The notes beneath the pieces are model-generated. The model had not been told where the DNA came from and ran no database searches. It was given only the letters and a program-made list of their open reading frames with translations. A DNA stretch of 26,732 bases from Pseudomonadota bacterium (lineage in GTDB: Bacteria; Pseudomonadota; Gammaproteobacteria; Xanthomonadales; Xanthomonadaceae), in NCBI GenBank assembly GCA_023425225.1, contig JAFADB010000090.1, forward strand, positions 1 through 26,732, read 5' to 3'. Below, in pieces: positions 1-8,396 of the stretch; position 1 is the first letter of the stretch; each line of letters begins with the position of its first letter. A program made the position numbers and the translations under genes.

Positions 1-307
1 GATGGGGGCTGTCTGGAGCATGGGAAAGCAACAGCAAAAGCTCCCCCATCCGACGCTGCGCGCCACCTTCCCCCCAAAAGGGGGCCGTGGCCCCGCAAGC
101 GGGAGAAGGGAAGAAGCGGAGCTTGCCTCTCTCGCTGGAGATCGCGCTCACGATGAGGTACGGCACAGGCGAAATCGTGCTGGCCTCCCTTCAGATGCCA
201 CCGCGGCTGTGCCGCGTAGTGAGTGCGGATCCCGGCATCGTTTCTCGCGGTGTTGCGCCGGCGGCGGCTAACATGGCGCGCATTCGGCAAGGCCAGGCGG
301 CAGCGCA
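1..307. other. Non-coding, repeat-like region upstream of folB
   Basis: No convincing gene. The short open frames here have no family resemblance and run through low-complexity repeat sequence. A CCCCC-AAAA-GGGGG hairpin lies at 71-84, followed by another G/C-rich palindromic stretch to about 113. The stretch at 28-40 (GCAACAGCAAAAG) resembles sequence beside the intergenic repeats near 12.5-12.8 kb. A possible -10 box, TAACAT at 269-274, lies ahead of folB, without a clear -35 box. Confidence 0.55.
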
Positions 308-664
308 ATGGACAAGGTTTTCATCGAGGGGCTGGAGATCGATGCCCTGATCGGCATCTACGACTGGGAGCGGCGCATCCGCCAGACCCTGCGCTTCGAC
401 CTGGAGATGGCCTTCGACAACCGCCGCCCGGCCGCCAGCGACGACATCGCCGATACGCTCAACTACAAGGCCGTCAGCAAGCGCCTGACCGAGTTCGTCG
501 CGCAATCCGACTACGGCCTGGTGGAGACGCTGGCCGAGCGATGCGCGCGGATCGTGCTCGACGAGTTCGGGGTGCGCTGGCTGCGGCTCAAGCTGAGCAA
601 GCCCGGCGCGGTGCGCGGCGCGGTCGCGGTGGGCGTAATCATCGAGCGGGAGGCGGCGCGATGA
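308..664 (+). CDS. folB: Dihydroneopterin aldolase (FolB)
   Basis: This cytoplasmic enzyme of folate synthesis cleaves 7,8-dihydroneopterin to 6-hydroxymethyl-7,8-dihydropterin and glycolaldehyde. The 118-residue length is typical of the family. The N-terminal block contains LIGIYDWER with Glu21; Tyr53 and Lys98 (in KLSKPGAVRG) match the catalytic and binding residues of E. coli FolB. The ATG at 308 is chosen because the conserved core begins a few residues after it; no strong Shine-Dalgarno is visible. The stop overlaps the next start in an ATGA, so it is very probably translationally coupled to the mechanosensitive channel. The identification is secure; the coupling to a channel is positional and does not imply shared function. 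Confidence 0.93.
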   Translation: MDKVFIEGLEIDALIGIYDWERRIRQTLRFDLEMAFDNRRPAASDDIADTLNYKAVSKRLTEFVAQSDYGLVETLAERCARIVLDEFGVRWLRLKLSKPGAVRGAVAVGVIIEREAAR

Positions 665-1989
665 GCACCCTCAAGGCCGATGTGCATGCCGACCAGGTGC
701 TGCTGGACCAGCAGTTCAATGCATTGCAGAAGGTGTTGGCGCCGTATCCGGGGGCCTACGACCTGGCGGCGGTCGGGCTGCTGCTGGTGGTGGCGTGGCT
801 GGCCAACTGGGTGACCAAGCGCATCCTGCTGCGGGTGCTGCAGAAGATCCTGGACCGGGCGCCGTGGGGACGCCAGGACGCCCACGGCAAGCCGCTGCGC
901 ATGTCGGTGATCCCGCGCCTGGCCAACGTGGTGCCGGCGCTGGTGATCCAGGTCGGCCTGGCCGAGGTGCCGGACCTGCCGGCGAAGCTGGTGGCGGTGG
1001 TGCAGGCCGGCTGCCAGGTGTTCATCGTGCTGACCGTGGCGCTGGCGTTCTCGCATGCGCTCAACCTGGCCAACGAGATCTACGAGCGCCGCCCGGACGC
1101 GCGCGACCGGCCGATCAAGGGCTTCCTGCAGGTCATCAAGATCATCATCTTCGTGCTGGCCGGGCTGTCGATGGTGGCCACGCTCTCGGGCGTGTCGTTC
1201 GGCCACATCGTCACCGGGCTGGGCGCGATCATGGCGGTGCTGATCCTGGTGTTCCAGGACACCCTGCTGTCGCTGGTGGCCAGCGTGCAGATCAGCACCG
1301 ACGGCCGCGTGCGCATCGGCGACTGGATCGAGATGCCCAGCCAGAACGCCGACGGCACGGTGACCGACATCGCGCTGCACACGGTGACGGTGCAGAACTG
1401 GGACATGACCATCACCACCATCCCGACCAAGAAGCTGATCAGCGAATCGTTCAAGAACTGGCGCGGCATGTACGCCTCCGGCGGCCGCCGCATCAAGCGC
1501 GCGATCCGCCTGGACCAGCACAGCGTGCGCTTCCTGACCGCCGAGGAGATCGAACACCTGGGCACGTTCCCGCTGCTGAGCGACTACCTGGCCGGCAAGC
1601 GCAAGGAATTCGATGCGTGGACGTCCGCGCTGGCGGAGAAGGGCGCCACTCCCACCGCCGGCCGCCAGGTGACCAACCTGGGCGCGTTCCGCGCCTACGT
1701 CGAGCAGTACCTGCGGCACAACCCGCACATCCAGCCGAACATGCTGCTGTTCGTGCGCCTGCTCGAATCGGACTTCAACGGCGTGCCGCTGGAAATCTGG
1801 TGCTTCGCCAACCAGACCGGGATCATCGACTACGAGCGCATCCAGGCCGATGTCATCGACCACCTGCTGGCGGTACTGCCGGCCTTCGACCTGCATGTGT
1901 TCCAGGTCTCCAGCGACGCGATGCTGATGCGCGATGCCGAGGCCAAGCATCCGCAGTCCAGCCGCATCCTGGCGGCGATCACCGGATGA
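661..1989 (+). CDS. Mechanosensitive channel, MscS family (YbdG/MscM-like)
   Basis: Predicted inner-membrane mechanosensitive channel of 442 residues, close in length to E. coli YbdG (about 415), which contributes to MscM activity and osmotic protection. About five hydrophobic segments lie in residues 30-210. The last, around residues 180-208, is the pore-lining type and leads into the MscS beta-domain motif (RIGDWIEMPS, then GTVTDIALHTVTVQNWD). PTKKLISESFKNW and a long C-terminal cytoplasmic domain with a YERIQADVIDHLL segment are typical of the YbdG branch rather than small MscS. The start is the ATG overlapping the folB stop; the same open frame extends further upstream through folB in another frame and is not used. 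Function by homology only. Confidence 0.88.
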   Translation: MSTLKADVHADQVLLDQQFNALQKVLAPYPGAYDLAAVGLLLVVAWLANWVTKRILLRVLQKILDRAPWGRQDAHGKPLRMSVIPRLANVVPALVIQVGLAEVPDLPAKLVAVVQAGCQVFIVLTVALAFSHALNLANEIYERRPDARDRPIKGFLQVIKIIIFVLAGLSMVATLSGVSFGHIVTGLGAIMAVLILVFQDTLLSLVASVQISTDGRVRIGDWIEMPSQNADGTVTDIALHTVTVQNWDMTITTIPTKKLISESFKNWRGMYASGGRRIKRAIRLDQHSVRFLTAEEIEHLGTFPLLSDYLAGKRKEFDAWTSALAEKGATPTAGRQVTNLGAFRAYVEQYLRHNPHIQPNMLLFVRLLESDFNGVPLEIWCFANQTGIIDYERIQADVIDHLLAVLPAFDLHVFQVSSDAMLMRDAEAKHPQSSRILAAITG

Positions 1990-2004
1990 AATGGCCGGCA
2001 AAGC

Positions 2005-2051
2005 TTGACGAGGGTCACGCGCGGATGCATTTTGCTTGGCAGCACGTGCTG
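2005..2051 (+). promoter_or_regulatory. Candidate promoter and 12-bp palindrome ahead of the ATP-grasp gene
   Basis: TTGACG at 2005-2010 is followed 17 bases later by a weak -10 like CATTTT (2028-2033). Just downstream is a perfect palindrome, CAGCACGTGCTG, at 2040-2051, placed where an operator would overlap the transcription start. The gene starts at 2090 with AGGGG eight bases upstream. The palindrome is directly seen; its use as an operator is inference. Confidence 0.35.
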
Positions 2052-2089
2052 GTGGCGTCGGCCGCCGGACAAGGCCAACAAGGGGCAAA

Positions 2090-3535
2090 ATGGACTGGAG
2101 CAGGTACCGTACCGCCACCTACGACGAGCTGATCCAGGACGACGGTGCGCCGCGGCCGGCGGCGCGACGGGTCATCGAATACCTCTCCAGCCTTTCCTCG
2201 CGCGAACTCGGCGAGCGTCAGCTCGCCGCCGACCTCGCCGCGCGGGTCATGGGCATCACCTTCACCGTGTACTCCGACGGCCGCAACGTCGACCGCACGC
2301 TGCCGTTCGACCTGATCCCGCGGGTCATCCCGCTCAAGGAATGGCAGCCCACCGAGGCCGGCCTCAAGCAGCGCATGCGCGCGCTCAACCTGTTCATCGG
2401 CGACCTCTACGGCCGCCAGCAGATCGTCAAGGACAAGGTGTTCCCGGCGATGCTGCTGTCCGATTCGGTCAACTTCCGTCCGCAGTGCGTGGGCATCGTG
2501 CCGCCGCTGGGGGTATGGGCGCACGTGTGCGGCTCGGACCTGGTGCGCGACGCCGACGGCACGCTCTACGCGCTGGAGGACAACCTGCGCATTCCCTCCG
2601 GCGTGTCGTACATGCTGGAGAACCGCATGGTCGCCAAGCGGGTGTTCCCCGAGCTGTTCGGCACCAGCGCGATCCTGCCGGTGGACGAGTATCCCTCGCA
2701 GCTGTACGACACCCTGGCCGCGCTGACCCCGCGACCCGGCGAGCAGCCGGTGATCGCGCTGCTCACCCCGGGCGTGTTCAACAGCGCCTACTTCGAGCAC
2801 GCCTACCTGGCGCAGGCGATGGGCATCGAGCTGGTGGAGGGCGGCGACCTGTTCGTGGCCGACGATGACTGCACCTACATGCGCACCGTCTACGGCCCGC
2901 GCCGGGTGGACGTGATCTACCGCCGCATCGACGACCTGTTCATCGACCCGGAGACGTTCCGCCCGGACTCGGTGCTGGGCGTGCCCGGGCTGATCCGCAG
3001 CTGGCGCGCCGGCAAGGTGGCGCTGGCCAACGCGCCAGGCGCCGGCGTGGCCGACGACAAGGTGGTGTTCGCCTACGTGCCGAAGATGATCCGCTACTAC
3101 CTGGACGAGGAGCCGATCCTGCCCAACGTGCCCAGCTACCTGTGCCACGACGACAAGGACCGGCAGTACGTGCTCGAGCACCTGCACGAACTGGTGGTCA
3201 AGCCGGCCAACGAGTCCGGCGGCTACGGCATGCTGATCGGCCCGCGCTCGACCCGCGCCGAGCAGGAGAAGTTCCGCGCGCTGATCGAGGCCGACCCGCG
3301 CAACTACATGGCCCAGCCCACGCTCAACCTGTCCACCGCGCCGATCGTCACCGAGGACGGCCCGTCGCCGCGGCATCTGGATCTGCGCCCGTTCATCCTC
3401 TCGCGCGAGGATACCTACGTCACCACCGGCGGACTGACCCGGGTGGCGATGACCGAAGGCTCGCTGGTGGTCAATTCCTCCCAGGGCGGCGGCGCCAAGG
3501 ACACCTGGGTGGTGGACCTGGACGAGGAGCCCTGA
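2090..3535 (+). CDS. Circularly permuted type 2 ATP-grasp protein (DUF404/DUF407)
   Basis: A 481-residue member of the circularly permuted ATP-grasp family, a full-length example. Such proteins are predicted to make amide or peptide bonds using ATP, and are found beside alpha-E proteins in predicted amidoligase systems. Supporting blocks: LNLFIGDLYG near residue 105, LEDNLRIPSGVSYMLENR near 163-180, the region VDVIYRRIDDLFIDP, VVKPANESGGYGMLIGP (an ATP-binding loop) near 369-385, and the C-terminal DLRPFILS and VNSSQGGGAKDTWV. The ATG at 2090 is preceded by AGGGG at good spacing; an in-frame TTG at 2036 was rejected because the extra residues look unlike the family. The stop overlaps the next start by one base (TGATG). 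Substrate and product are unknown. Confidence 0.9.
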   Translation: MDWSRYRTATYDELIQDDGAPRPAARRVIEYLSSLSSRELGERQLAADLAARVMGITFTVYSDGRNVDRTLPFDLIPRVIPLKEWQPTEAGLKQRMRALNLFIGDLYGRQQIVKDKVFPAMLLSDSVNFRPQCVGIVPPLGVWAHVCGSDLVRDADGTLYALEDNLRIPSGVSYMLENRMVAKRVFPELFGTSAILPVDEYPSQLYDTLAALTPRPGEQPVIALLTPGVFNSAYFEHAYLAQAMGIELVEGGDLFVADDDCTYMRTVYGPRRVDVIYRRIDDLFIDPETFRPDSVLGVPGLIRSWRAGKVALANAPGAGVADDKVVFAYVPKMIRYYLDEEPILPNVPSYLCHDDKDRQYVLEHLHELVVKPANESGGYGMLIGPRSTRAEQEKFRALIEADPRNYMAQPTLNLSTAPIVTEDGPSPRHLDLRPFILSREDTYVTTGGLTRVAMTEGSLVVNSSQGGGAKDTWVVDLDEEP

Positions 3536-4476
3536 TGCTTTCCCGTGTCGCCAACAACCTCTACTGGTTCAGCCGCTACCTGCGCCGCGCCGAGAACACC
3601 GCGCGGCTGGTCGGGGTGGGCAGCCTGCTGCAGCTGGACCTGCCGCGCTCGGTGCGTTTCACCTGGCGGCCGATGGTCGACACCGTCGGCGCCGGCGAGA
3701 TCTTCAACACGCTGTTCCCGGAAGCCGGCGGCGACGTCGCCGACACCGACGTCATGCGCTTCCTGCTGCTGGACGAACGCAATCCGTCCTCGCTGCATTC
3801 CTCGGTCGAGCAGGCGCGCGAGATCCTGCGCAGCATCCGCGATACGCTGCCGCAGGACGTGTGGGAGGCGGTCAACGACCTGCACCTGCACATCGCCGGC
3901 GAGGGCGAGCGCGGCATCGGCCGGCGCTACCGCCAGGACTTCCTGGGCCGCATCACCGACGCCTGCCTGAAGGTCTCCGGGCTGCTGACCGCCAACGTCA
4001 GCCGCGACATCGGCTTCCAGTTCCTGCGCCTGGGCACGGCAATCGAACAGGCCGACATGACCACGCGCATCATCGACGCTGGCGCCACCGGGCTGGTCAC
4101 GCCGCGCCAGGCCGACGACCTGGAGGCCTACAGCAACCTGCAGTGGATGAGCGTGCTGCGCTCGCTGGCCGCCTACCAGATGTACCGCCGCAACGTGCGC
4201 CAGCGCGTGACCGGCGAGCATGCGCTGCGCTTCCTGCTGCAGAACGGCGAGTTCCCGCGCAGCGTGCTGTTCTGCCTGACGCGGGCGCAGCAGATCCTGC
4301 CGGCGATGCCGCCGCGGCCGCAGGTCGAGCGGGCGATGATGCGCACGGTCGGGCTGGTGCGGCAGGCCGACCCGGCCTGGCTGGCGGCCCACGATGCCGC
4401 CGGCTTCATGGACGAGATCCAGGTCGCGCTGGGCGAACTGCACGGGCGCATCTTCGAGGCGTACTTCGATTCCTAG
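3535..4476 (+). CDS. Alpha-E domain protein (DUF403)
   Basis: A 313-residue, all-helical alpha-E domain protein, the usual partner of the circularly permuted ATP-grasp protein just upstream. It begins with the family hallmark MLSRVANNLYWFSRYLRRAE and carries the characteristic FLRLGTAIEQADMTTRI segment near residues 162-178 and YSNLQWMSVLRSL near 199-211. The one-base overlap with the upstream gene indicates coupled translation. In other genomes this pair is often followed by a transglutaminase-like gene and a proteasome-type peptidase; neither follows here, as a 440-base gap comes next. Molecular role unknown; family analyses suggest a helper or second component in a peptide-ligation pathway. 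Confidence 0.9.
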   Translation: MLSRVANNLYWFSRYLRRAENTARLVGVGSLLQLDLPRSVRFTWRPMVDTVGAGEIFNTLFPEAGGDVADTDVMRFLLLDERNPSSLHSSVEQAREILRSIRDTLPQDVWEAVNDLHLHIAGEGERGIGRRYRQDFLGRITDACLKVSGLLTANVSRDIGFQFLRLGTAIEQADMTTRIIDAGATGLVTPRQADDLEAYSNLQWMSVLRSLAAYQMYRRNVRQRVTGEHALRFLLQNGEFPRSVLFCLTRAQQILPAMPPRPQVERAMMRTVGLVRQADPAWLAAHDAAGFMDEIQVALGELHGRIFEAYFDS

Positions 4477-4502
4477 CCGCCAGTGGCGAACCGGGGCGCC
4501 TA

Positions 4503-4542
4503 CCCCTCCCTTGCGAAGCAGGGGAGGGCCGGGGAGGGGTGC
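4503..4542 (+). repeat. Intergenic palindromic repeat, copy A
   Basis: A 40-base element beginning CCCCTCCCTTGC and ending GGGGAGGGGTGC. Its first part folds into an 11-bp hairpin with one G-T pair (4504-4514 with 4518-4528, loop GAA). Nearly the same element occurs at 12567-12610 and, inverted, at 12771-12814. It sits 27 bases after the alpha-E stop and may act as a terminator, although no T-run follows. Confidence 0.75.
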
Positions 4543-4871
4543 CGTTGCCGTGGCTCCGGGTTTTCCCAAAGCGACCGCGGTCGTCTGAAACGCGGTCCAA
4601 TCGCGGCAACGTCCATGGGCTCCCACCCCCGCCTTAGGCTGGGGGCAGGCTCTGCGCGGGAGCGACGATCGGATTTGTCCTCGGCAAGGTGCGCTGGCGC
4701 GGGAACGGCGCTTGCCGCCGTGAAGCGTCACCGGAACGAGCGCCGTTCTCCGTTCGGTTTCCTCTGCCCGGTCTCCACGGGCTCCGGCACCCCGCCTGAC
4801 GCCCGTTCCTCCTGCCGCGTCCTTGCACATCGCTGAACATGCCGCCACGTGTCGGCCTGCGCCCGGACCGC

Positions 4872-4901
4872 TAGAATGGCGCGTTCATGTAAACGTTTTC
4901 G
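4872..4901 (+). promoter_or_regulatory. TAGAAT -10 box and LacI-family operator upstream of the GH3 gene
   Basis: TAGAAT at 4872-4877 is a good -10 box, with only a weak -35. Ten bases downstream is TGTAAACGTTTTCG (4888-4901), centred on the AAACGTTT palindrome at 4891-4898 and close to the LacI/GalR-family consensus TGTAAACGTTTACA. It would overlap the transcription start, as expected for a sugar-responsive repressor. No LacI-family gene lies in the window, so the regulator is elsewhere. Confidence 0.6.
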
Positions 4902-4916
4902 CCCCCGGACTCCCCC

Positions 4917-7091
4917 ATGGCATCCCCCCGCATCGAATCCCTGCTCGCCCGCATGACCGTGGAGGAAAAGGTCGGCCAGCTCGGCGTGTTCGCCGACATG
5001 GTGCGGCCGTTCGCCCCCGAGGTGAACCCGGAGGCCAACGTCAGCAACGCCGAGCAGGTGCTGCAGCAGGTGCGCGAAGGCCGCGTCGGCTCGCTGTTCA
5101 ACGGCGTCGGCGCCGAGCTGGGGCGGCAGATCCAGCGCGTGGCGGTGGAGGAGAGCCGGCTCGGCATCCCGGTGATCCTGGCCGCCGACGTGATCCACGG
5201 CATGCGCACGGTGTTTCCGATCCCGCTGGGCGAGGCCGCCAGCTTCGAGCCGGAACTGGCCGAGCGCACCGCCCGCGCCACCGCGGTCGAGGCCACCGCC
5301 GCCGGCATCCACTGGACCTATGCGCCAGCGATCGACATCGCCCGCGACCAGCGCTGGGGCCGAGGCGCCGAGGGCGCCGGCGAGGACGTGGTGCTGGGCT
5401 GCGCGTTCGCCGCCGCGCGTGTGCGCGGCTTCCAGGGCGGGGACCTGCGCGCGGCCGATGCGCTGCTGGCCACGCCCAAGCATTTCGCCGCCTACGGCGC
5501 GGTCACCGCCGGCATGGAATACAACACCGTGGACATCTCGCCGCAGACCCTGCGCGACGTGCACCTGCCGCCGTTCCAGGCCGCGCTCGGTGCCGGCGCG
5601 CTGTCGGTGATGACCTCGTTCAACGACATCAACGGCGTGCCGGCCAGCGCCAACCACGAACTGCTGACCGACATCCTGCGCGGCGAGTGGCGCTTCCCCG
5701 GCGTGGTGATCTCCGACTACACCGCCGACATGGAGCTGATCGCCCACGGCTACGCCAGCGATGCGCGCGATGCGACCAGGAAGGCGTTCCTGGCCGGCAT
5801 GGACATGAGCATGCAGAGCGGCTTCTTCGCCGACCACCTGCCGGCGCTGGTGGAAGACGGCGAGGTGCCGGTGGAAGCGCTGGACGCGGCGGTGCGGCGG
5901 GTGCTGGAGCTGAAGGAAGCCATCGGCCTGTTCGACGACCCCTACCGTTCGCTCGACCCGGCACGCGAGGCCGATGCCTCGTACCTGCCCGCGCACGATG
6001 CGCTGGCGCGCGATGCGGCGCGGCGTTCGATCGTGCTGCTGAAGAACGAGGGCGCGGTGCTGCCGCTGCGCAAGGCCGGGCAGAAGATCGCGCTGATCGG
6101 CCCGTTCGCGCGCGACCGCGAGAACATCGAGGGCTGCTGGACGCTGTTCGGCGACAAGTCGCGCTACGTGACGCTGGAGCAGGGCGTGCGCGCGGCGTTG
6201 GCCGACGAGGTGCTGCTGGCGATCGAACCGGGCTGCGAGCTGGAGGCGCCGCTGGACGGCGGCATCGAGGCCGCGGTGGCCGCCGCGCGCGCCGCCGACG
6301 TGGCGGTGCTGGCGCTGGGCGAGCCGCAGCGCTACAGCGGCGAGGCGCAGTCGCGCACCGAGATCGTGCTGCCGGCGGCGCAGCAGGCGCTGGCCGAGGC
6401 GGTGGCGGCCACCGGCACGCCGCTGGTGGTGCTGCTGCGCAACGGCCGCGCGCTGGCGCTGCACGGCGCGGTGCGCGACGCGCAGGCGATCGCGGTGACC
6501 TGGTTCCTCGGCACCCAGACCGGCCACGCGGTGGCCGACGTGCTGTTCGGCGACTACAGCCCGTCGGCGCGGTTGCCGGTGAGCTTTCCGCTGGCGTCCG
6601 GGCAGCAGCCGTTCTTCTACAACCATCCGCGCACCGGGCGGCCGGAAGTGCCGGAGATGAAGGAGTTCAAGGCACGCTGGCGCGAGATCCCGGATGCGCC
6701 GCTGTATCCGTTCGGCCACGGCCTGGGCTACACCACGTTCGAGTACGGCGTGCCGTCGCTGAGCAGCGGGCGGCTGGGCTGGGACGAGACCCTGACCGTG
6801 ACCACCACGGTGACCAACACCGGCGCGGTGGCCGGCGAGGAAGTGGTGCAGCTGTACGTGCACGACCGCGTCGCCAGCCGGGTGCGGCCGGTGCGCGAGC
6901 TCAAGGCGTTCCGCAAGATCGCGCTGCAGCCCGGCGAGAGTGCGCAGGTGACGTTCGCCCTGGATCGCCACGTACTGGCCTTCACCAACCCGCGCGGCGA
7001 GTACGGCGCCGAGCCGGGCCTGTTCGACCTGTGGGTGTGCGCCGATGCGCAGGCGGGCGAGGCGGTGCAGTTCGAGCTGCTGGCGCCGTAG
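4917..7091 (+). CDS. Glycoside hydrolase family 3, BglX-like beta-glucosidase
   Basis: A 724-residue GH3 enzyme that should release terminal beta-linked sugars from oligosaccharides. The N-terminal TIM-barrel shows MTVEEKVGQL, IPVILAADVIHGMRT, DIARDQRWGR and KHFAAYGAV; the nucleophile is Asp267 in VVISDYTAD. The C-terminal alpha/beta sandwich (with RRSIVLLKNEGAVLPL) and a fibronectin type III-like domain (TVTNTGAVAGEEVVQLYV, then RPVRELKAFRKIAL) complete the usual architecture. Unlike E. coli BglX it has no signal peptide: the frame opens directly with the catalytic domain, so the enzyme is probably cytoplasmic and acts on imported oligosaccharides. The Shine-Dalgarno is weak. A LacI-type operator precedes it. 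Exact linkage specificity cannot be read from sequence. Confidence 0.92.
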   Translation: MASPRIESLLARMTVEEKVGQLGVFADMVRPFAPEVNPEANVSNAEQVLQQVREGRVGSLFNGVGAELGRQIQRVAVEESRLGIPVILAADVIHGMRTVFPIPLGEAASFEPELAERTARATAVEATAAGIHWTYAPAIDIARDQRWGRGAEGAGEDVVLGCAFAAARVRGFQGGDLRAADALLATPKHFAAYGAVTAGMEYNTVDISPQTLRDVHLPPFQAALGAGALSVMTSFNDINGVPASANHELLTDILRGEWRFPGVVISDYTADMELIAHGYASDARDATRKAFLAGMDMSMQSGFFADHLPALVEDGEVPVEALDAAVRRVLELKEAIGLFDDPYRSLDPAREADASYLPAHDALARDAARRSIVLLKNEGAVLPLRKAGQKIALIGPFARDRENIEGCWTLFGDKSRYVTLEQGVRAALADEVLLAIEPGCELEAPLDGGIEAAVAAARAADVAVLALGEPQRYSGEAQSRTEIVLPAAQQALAEAVAATGTPLVVLLRNGRALALHGAVRDAQAIAVTWFLGTQTGHAVADVLFGDYSPSARLPVSFPLASGQQPFFYNHPRTGRPEVPEMKEFKARWREIPDAPLYPFGHGLGYTTFEYGVPSLSSGRLGWDETLTVTTTVTNTGAVAGEEVVQLYVHDRVASRVRPVRELKAFRKIALQPGESAQVTFALDRHVLAFTNPRGEYGAEPGLFDLWVCADAQAGEAVQFELLAP

Positions 7092-7155
7092 CGCCGCCCA
7101 TGGCCTGCGTGCGGGCCAGGCACGGGAAGACCGGATTGTCGCCCTGACTGGCGCG

Positions 7156-7175
7156 TGGCGACGCGTTCGTCGCCA
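7156..7175. terminator. Hairpin between convergent genes
   Basis: A perfect 8-bp stem, TGGCGACG (7156-7163) with CGTCGCCA (7168-7175) and loop CGTT, lies between the GH3 stop on the plus strand and the sugar dehydrogenase stop on the minus strand. It has no T-run, so use as a bidirectional terminator is only plausible. Confidence 0.35.
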
Positions 7176-7191
7176 GCGCGGCCGATGATGC

Positions 7192-8340
7192 CTACGTGCG
7201 GCGCGGCGTGAGCTTCAGCAAGCGGCCGTCCTTGCCGTCCTCCAGCAGCCAGATGGCGCCGTCCGGGCCCTGTTCGACCTCGCGGATGCGCTCGCCCATG
7301 TCGTAGCGCCCGGCCTCGCGCGCGCTGTCGCCGTCGAACTCCACGCGCACCAACGCCTTGGACGACAGCCCGCCGATGAAGCCGTTGCCCTGCCACTGCG
7401 GGAACAGCGTGCCGCTGTAGATGATGAAGCCGGCCGGCGAGATCACCGGCGTCCAGCTAACCTTCGGCGCGACGAACTCGGGGCGGGTGTCGTGGTCGGG
7501 AATCGGACGGCCGTCGTAGTGGTCGCCGTTGGAGACGACCGGATAGCCGTAGTTGCCGCCACGCTGGATCAGGTTCAGCTCGTCGCCGCCCTTGGGGCCC
7601 ATCTCGTGCTCCCACAGCCGGCCCTGCGCGTCGAAGGCGATGCCCAGCGCGTTGCGGTGGCCGAGCGACCACACCTGCGCGGCCACCCCGCCCTGGTCGG
7701 CGAACGGGTTGTCGGCCGGCACGCTGCCGTCGTCGTTCAGGCGCACGATCTTGCCCAGGTTGGACTGCATGTCCTGCGCCGGGTCGAACTTCTGCCGTTC
7801 GCTGGAGCTGATCCACAGCTTGCCGTCCGGGCCGAACGCCAGCCGGTGGCCGTAGTGGCCCTGCCCGCTGACCTTGGGCACCTGGCGCCAGATCACGCTG
7901 AAGTCCGACAGCGTGCCGCTGCCGTCGCCGGCCAGCGCCAGCCTGGCGCGCGCCACCGCGGCGCCGCGGGTGTCGCCCTCACCGGGTTCGGCGTAGCTGA
8001 TGTAGATCCAGCCGTTGTCGGCGAAATCCGGATGCGGCAGCACGTCGCCGAAGCCGCCCTGGCCGCCGTAGGCCACCGTCGGCACGCCGGCGATCTGCGA
8101 CTTCGTGCGGCTGTCCAGGTCGTAGTGCAGCAGCCGGCCGCGCTTCTCGGTGACCAGCAGCGTGCCGTCGGGCAGGAAGCTCATCGCCCACGGCTCGTCG
8201 AAGCGGCCGTACTCGGCGGCCTGGAACGGCCATGCGTCGCGGGTGACCGCCGCGGGGGCGGCGCCGTTGTCGGCGATGGCGCAGGCCGACAGCGGCAGCA
8301 CGGCGAACAGGCAAAGGCCCAGCAGTCGTCGATGGTTCAT
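7192..8340 (-). CDS. PQQ-dependent aldose sugar dehydrogenase, lipoprotein (YliI/Asd-like)
   Basis: A 382-residue six-bladed beta-propeller of the soluble glucose dehydrogenase family, expected to oxidise aldose sugars with PQQ and calcium. It starts with a lipoprotein signal, hydrophobic residues 6-17 and lipobox LSAC with Cys20, so it is likely membrane-anchored facing the periplasm. Family blocks are EPWAMSFLPDGTLLVTEK, GQGGFGDVLPHPDF, GHYGHRLAFGPDGKLW, SLGHRNALGIAFD, HEMGPKGGDELNLI and NYGYPVVSNG. The ATG at 8340 has GGAG upstream. It runs convergent to the GH3 gene, and the small gene at 8397-8726 lies 56 bases upstream on the same strand. No PQQ synthesis gene is in the window, so the cofactor may be made elsewhere or scavenged. 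Confidence 0.88.
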   Translation of the reverse strand: MNHRRLLGLCLFAVLPLSACAIADNGAAPAAVTRDAWPFQAAEYGRFDEPWAMSFLPDGTLLVTEKRGRLLHYDLDSRTKSQIAGVPTVAYGGQGGFGDVLPHPDFADNGWIYISYAEPGEGDTRGAAVARARLALAGDGSGTLSDFSVIWRQVPKVSGQGHYGHRLAFGPDGKLWISSSERQKFDPAQDMQSNLGKIVRLNDDGSVPADNPFADQGGVAAQVWSLGHRNALGIAFDAQGRLWEHEMGPKGGDELNLIQRGGNYGYPVVSNGDHYDGRPIPDHDTRPEFVAPKVSWTPVISPAGFIIYSGTLFPQWQGNGFIGGLSSKALVRVEFDGDSAREAGRYDMGERIREVEQGPDGAIWLLEDGKDGRLLKLTPRRT

Positions 8341-8396
8341 GGCGGCTCCGATGTGTCGAGGGACGTGTGTCCCGGCGCAGGCCGGGCCTTGCGAGT

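Larger units (their letters stand above)
4477..4916. other. 440-base intergenic region: repeat, then GH3 promoter
   Basis: No gene supported. It holds one copy of the G/C-rich palindromic repeat (4503-4542), about 330 bases with no recognisable element, and a TAGAAT -10 box plus LacI-type operator at its right end. An open frame through it (4483-4836) has no Shine-Dalgarno and looks like translated repeat sequence. Confidence 0.6.

Noticed and set aside
2..350. Short open frames at the left edge (2-271 and 87-350)
   Set aside because: They translate repeat-like sequence, have no homology signal and overlap the folB start.
511..2118. A 535-residue minus-strand open frame
   Set aside because: Antisense shadow of folB and the MscS gene; composition is low-complexity His/Gln/Arg.
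4728..6971. A 747-residue minus-strand open frame antisense to the GH3 gene
   Set aside because: His/Arg-rich shadow with no recognisable domain, fully covered by a canonical GH3 enzyme on the other strand.
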